A stretch of DNA of 7,244 nt from an uncultured Anaerotruncus sp. (GTDB lineage Bacteria > Bacillota > Clostridia > Oscillospirales > Ruminococcaceae), in assembly GCA_910586875.1 (NCBI GenBank), contig CAJUJI010000140.1:1-7244 (forward strand), in the 5' to 3' direction. Position numbers and translations under genes: made by a program. A model generated the notes under the pieces. That model saw only the letters and a list, made by a program, of their open reading frames with translations. It ran no database searches and was not told the origin of the DNA. Shown one piece after another: positions 5,041-7,244 of this stretch (its first letter is position 1; each line of letters begins with the position of its first letter).

Positions 5041-6159
5041 ATGGCAAGCATTACCTTTAAACATGTGAAAAAAATCTATCCTGGCAATGTGGTTGTAGTC
5101 CCCGATTTGAATTTGGAAATCAAGGATAAGGAATTTATCATTCTGGTAGGGCCGTCCGGCTGCGGAAAGTCCACCACACTGCGCATGATTGCTGGTCTGG
5201 AGGACGTGAGTGAGGGTGAGCTTTATATCGGGGATCGGGTTGTAAACGATGTTGCGCCGAAGGACCGCGACATTGCAATGGTTTTCCAGAATTATGCGCT
5301 GTATCCGCACATGACCGTTTATAAAAACATCGCGTTTGGCCTAAGCTTAAAGAAGGTGCCGAAGGACGAGATTGACCGTCGGGTGCATGAGGCAGCAAAG
5401 GCGCTGGATCTGGAGCATCTGCTGAACCGCAAGCCAAAAGCGCTTTCTGGTGGCCAGCGGCAGCGTGTTGCGCTTGGCCGCGCAATGGTCCGCGACCCAG
5501 CGGTATTCCTGTTGGATGAGCCGCTGTCCAACCTCGATGCGAAGCTGCGTACCGCAATGCGTTCGGAGATCAGCCGCTTGCACAAGCGTTTGCAGACCAC
5601 CTTTGTGTATGTTACCCATGACCAGACCGAGGCTATGACTATGGGTGACCGCATTGTTGTGATGAAGGATGGTATCATTCAGCAGATGGATACCCCGCAA
5701 AATCTGTATGATTTCCCATGCAATCTGTTTGTAGCTGGCTTTATTGGCTCACCACAGATGAACTTCTTGGATGCCACCTTGACAGAGGGCGGCACCTTGG
5801 ATGCGGGGCAGAGCGGCGCTTGTTATGTGCAATTGTGCGGAAATTCGGTGAAGCTGGCAGACCGTATGGACAAAAAAGCATTGGCGCCTTATGTGAATAA
5901 ATCGGTTGTACTGGGCATCCGCCCCGAGGATATCAAGGCGGTGCCACTCAATGAGAAGCATGACCTGGAAGCAAAAATTGAAATTGCTGAGCTGATGGGT
6001 GCAGAGATTAACCTGCATCTGGATTGCCAGGGAAATAAAATCGTAGTTCGTGCCGCAGCGACCTTTGAAGGCAGAGAAGGAGATATTGCGGGGCTGGTTT
6101 TGGACACCGAAAAAATCCACCTGTTTGATAAGGAGACCGAGCTGTCCATTGCACACTAA
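5041..6159 (+). CDS. msmX: MsmX/UgpC-type sugar ABC importer ATPase
   Basis: This is the 372-aa cytosolic ATPase that drives carbohydrate import ABC transporters (CUT1 class). The nucleotide-binding domain holds Walker A GPSGCGKST (37-45), the Q-loop at Q83 (MVFQNYALYPHMTV), signature LSGGQRQR (135-142), Walker B VFLLDEP (155-161), D-loop SNLDA and H-loop H193 (VTHDQTEAM). The C-terminal regulatory TOBE/OB part carries FIGSPQMNFL (234-243) and LGIRPEDI (291-298). Length and all catalytic residues are normal. ATG 5041 has AGGAGG (5026-5031) 9 bases ahead. No permease or sugar-binding protein gene is adjacent, as with MsmX of B. subtilis and MsmK of streptococci, which serve several transporters. 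UgpC is the name automatic annotation often gives such proteins; glycerol-3-phosphate as substrate is not implied. An AraC-family gene follows after 139 bases. Family assignment is very safe; transported substrates are unknown. Confidence 0.95.
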   Translation: MASITFKHVKKIYPGNVVVVPDLNLEIKDKEFIILVGPSGCGKSTTLRMIAGLEDVSEGELYIGDRVVNDVAPKDRDIAMVFQNYALYPHMTVYKNIAFGLSLKKVPKDEIDRRVHEAAKALDLEHLLNRKPKALSGGQRQRVALGRAMVRDPAVFLLDEPLSNLDAKLRTAMRSEISRLHKRLQTTFVYVTHDQTEAMTMGDRIVVMKDGIIQQMDTPQNLYDFPCNLFVAGFIGSPQMNFLDATLTEGGTLDAGQSGACYVQLCGNSVKLADRMDKKALAPYVNKSVVLGIRPEDIKAVPLNEKHDLEAKIEIAELMGAEINLHLDCQGNKIVVRAAATFEGREGDIAGLVLDTEKIHLFDKETELSIAH

Positions 6160-6174
6160 TTTGTTGGTTGTATG

Positions 6175-6206
6175 CTGCTGGCACAACAAAAGCACTGTGC
6201 TAGCAG
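6175..6206 (+). other. Hairpin after msmX without a T-run
   Basis: CTGCTGGCACA (6175-6185) pairs with TGTGCTAGCAG (6196-6206) over 11 bp with one G-U pair and a 10-base loop. No T-run follows, so it is not a typical intrinsic terminator. CTGCTG could alternatively pair with CAGCAG at 6209-6214. It may protect the msmX 3' end. Confidence 0.45.
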
Positions 6207-6237
6207 TACAGCAGTCCTCCCATGCAACGCCTAGTCG

Positions 6238-6266
6238 CAGCCGGCAAAGGCTGTCAGTATGAGCCG
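6238..6266 (+). other. Mutually exclusive hairpins upstream of the AraC gene
   Basis: CAGCC (6238-6242) can pair with GGCTG (6249-6253), or CCGGC (6241-6245) can pair with GCCGG (6262-6266). The pairings share bases and exclude each other. The second is followed by AAATTTTAAAATC. Switch behaviour is speculative. Confidence 0.3.
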
Positions 6267-6279
6267 GAAATTTTAAAAT
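6251..6279 (+). promoter_or_regulatory. Candidate promoter of the AraC-family gene
   Basis: CTGTCA (6251-6256) and TAAAAT (6274-6279) are 17 bases apart (4/6 and 5/6). The start point would be near 6286, giving a very short leader that still holds GGGGG (6287-6291). Confidence 0.4.
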
Positions 6280-6284
6280 CTTTC

Positions 6285-6300
6285 ATGGGGGTAGGCCCAT
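6285..6300 (+). promoter_or_regulatory. Hairpin over the ribosome site and start codon of the AraC gene
   Basis: ATGGG (6285-6289) is the exact complement of CCCAT (6296-6300). The stem takes in much of the only ribosome site (GGGGG, 6287-6291, 7 bases before ATG) and the first two bases of the start codon. It could dampen translation unless melted by coupling or a factor. Confidence 0.4.
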
Positions 6301-7165
6301 GCGAACTCACCAGAATGAAACATATGAAATCAAGCCGGCGGCACCAGATGCTGCAATTCATGCGGTATTATCGATACGGTTTGTGCAAAGCCTTCCATTG
6401 ACGGCGGGCACCCGTTGGGCAGGAGAAGCAAAAGCGGATAGCTATACGTTGATTGCGGCGGTGCGTGGCAATTTAACTGTTTCGGCTTATGAGCGCTATA
6501 CCCATCTTGCGATGGGACAGGTGCTGGTCTTATGCCAAGATGGACCGTATACCATCCAGGCGGTGTCCGATTGCTTGTGTATGAGCGTATGTTTGGAGGG
6601 GGAGCTTCCTGCGCGCTTGCTGGCGTTAGATGGCACCGTATTGTCCGGCAGTGCGCCAGCAGTGCGTGAGGCGGTGCTAGCCTTGGCAGTTTTGGAACAG
6701 GAGCATCCGCCGGTAGATGGTGCGTTGGCTTCTTCTTATGCGTACACGATGCTGGTCAAGCTCCATCATGCGCGTTCCTGTCAACAGCCGCGAGATGTCC
6801 GTGTTTCTCCGCTGGTGGAATCGGCAATTGCGATTATTCAGGAGGAATTTCCTTTTTTGGAGGGGTTGGATGAGCTATCCGAACGTCTGGAGGTTTCGAA
6901 AGCACATCTCAGCCGCAGTTTTATGCGCGAAACGGGCGTAACCCCAGGCAAGTATATCACCTATGTGCGGATTGAATATGCCAAATTATTGTTGCGCGAT
7001 GAGGGGACGACTATCTCTTATGTGGCGGAAGCATCTGGTTTTGCAAATGCCAATTATTTTGCAAAGGTATTTCGCAAACAAACCGGTATGTCCCCCAGCG
7101 AATATTTAGAGGGTGCTCCAAAGGAGCAGCCAGCGAGCCGGCGTCTGCTTCCTCCGATATTCTAA
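6299..7165 (+). CDS. AraC-family transcriptional regulator
   Basis: This 288-aa DNA-binding regulator ends in the double helix-turn-helix of the AraC/XylS family. The first helix-turn-helix is about residues 190-212 (GLDELSERLEVSKAHLSRSF), and the second about 237-262, with the family signature GFANANYFAKVFRKQTGMSPSEYL (seen near 247-270). The N-terminal 160 residues are consistent with a small cupin-like sensing domain (beta-rich stretches such as YTLIAAVRGNLTVSAY and MGQVLVLCQDGPYTIQ), but the ligand is unknown. There is no membrane segment. The C-terminal tail (APKEQPASRRLLPPIF) extends past the fold. ATG 6299 follows GGGGG (6287-6291), an imperfect ribosome site inside a small hairpin, so expression may be modest. 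Same strand as msmX, 139 bases downstream, possibly read through or from its own promoter. Control of sugar uptake genes is a context inference. Family certain, target genes unknown. Confidence 0.93.
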   Translation: MRTHQNETYEIKPAAPDAAIHAVLSIRFVQSLPLTAGTRWAGEAKADSYTLIAAVRGNLTVSAYERYTHLAMGQVLVLCQDGPYTIQAVSDCLCMSVCLEGELPARLLALDGTVLSGSAPAVREAVLALAVLEQEHPPVDGALASSYAYTMLVKLHHARSCQQPRDVRVSPLVESAIAIIQEEFPFLEGLDELSERLEVSKAHLSRSFMRETGVTPGKYITYVRIEYAKLLLRDEGTTISYVAEASGFANANYFAKVFRKQTGMSPSEYLEGAPKEQPASRRLLPPIF

Positions 7166-7180
7166 ACATGATCTGTTTTT

Positions 7181-7234
7181 CAAAGAATGGACGATCTTGC
7201 ATTTGGCAAAATCGTCCATTCTTTGTTGTTTTGC
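7181..7234 (+). terminator. Terminator after the AraC-family gene
   Basis: A perfect 15-bp stem (7181-7195 with 7211-7225, arms beginning CAAAGAATGG and ending CCATTCTTTG) is capped by an inner TTGC/GCAA stem with a 5-base loop (7201-7205). The T-rich TTGTTTT follows. It starts 15 bases after the stop. Confidence 0.8.
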
Positions 7235-7244
7235 ACAAAATAAA

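Noticed and set aside
5138..6195. Long antisense open frames over msmX
   Set aside because: No recognisable protein, no start signals, and fully covered by a certain gene on the other strand.
1..7244. CRISPR array, tRNA or rRNA gene, insertion sequence, phage structural or attachment elements
   Set aside because: No regularly spaced direct repeats, cloverleaf, transposase motif or terminal inverted repeats were seen. The Xre-S24 repressor resembles phage CI, but no other phage gene is present.

Overview
The window reads like an ordinary stretch of chromosome from a Gram-positive, anaerobic, clostridia-like bacterium (Firmicutes, perhaps an Oscillospiraceae/Ruminococcaceae relative). This placement is inferred from strong AGGAGG-type ribosome sites, textbook TTGACA-17-TATAAT promoters, roughly balanced base composition, and the gene set: a PflX-type radical SAM protein, a DUF624/YesL membrane protein, an MsmX-type sugar-import ATPase and an Xre-S24 repressor. 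No tRNA, rRNA, CRISPR array, transposase or phage structural gene is visible.

Layout. (1) 39-1415, plus strand: an unrecognised 159-aa protein and a PflX-family radical SAM protein, 6 bases apart, probably one operon. (2) 1430-2547: a divergent pair. A 90-aa two-helix membrane protein with an arginine-rich tail is on the minus strand. An Xre-type repressor with an apparently intact LexA/S24 self-cleavage domain is on the plus strand. Their consensus promoters lie back to back in the 251 bases between the coding regions. (3) 2761-3294: family I inorganic pyrophosphatase, with a leader that holds a 14-bp dyad and a terminator-like hairpin, and a strong terminator after it. (4) 3436-4777, minus strand: a DUF624/YesL-like membrane protein (TTG start) followed by a calcineurin-like metallophosphoesterase. 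(5) 5041-7165, plus strand: an MsmX/UgpC-type ATPase without permease genes and an AraC-family regulator, closed by a long hairpin terminator.

How the genes may work together. The Xre-S24 protein probably represses itself and the divergent membrane protein and lets go on self-cleavage. That layout resembles lexA-yneA of Bacillus. The lone sugar-import ATPase, the AraC regulator and the DUF624 protein fit carbohydrate uptake, with the ATPase possibly serving permeases encoded elsewhere. Pyrophosphatase is housekeeping. The most interesting region is the Xre-S24/arginine-tail membrane protein locus, followed by the dyads and hairpins around msmX and the AraC gene. I see no clearly new multi-gene system. 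All regulatory readings are inferences from sequence alone.
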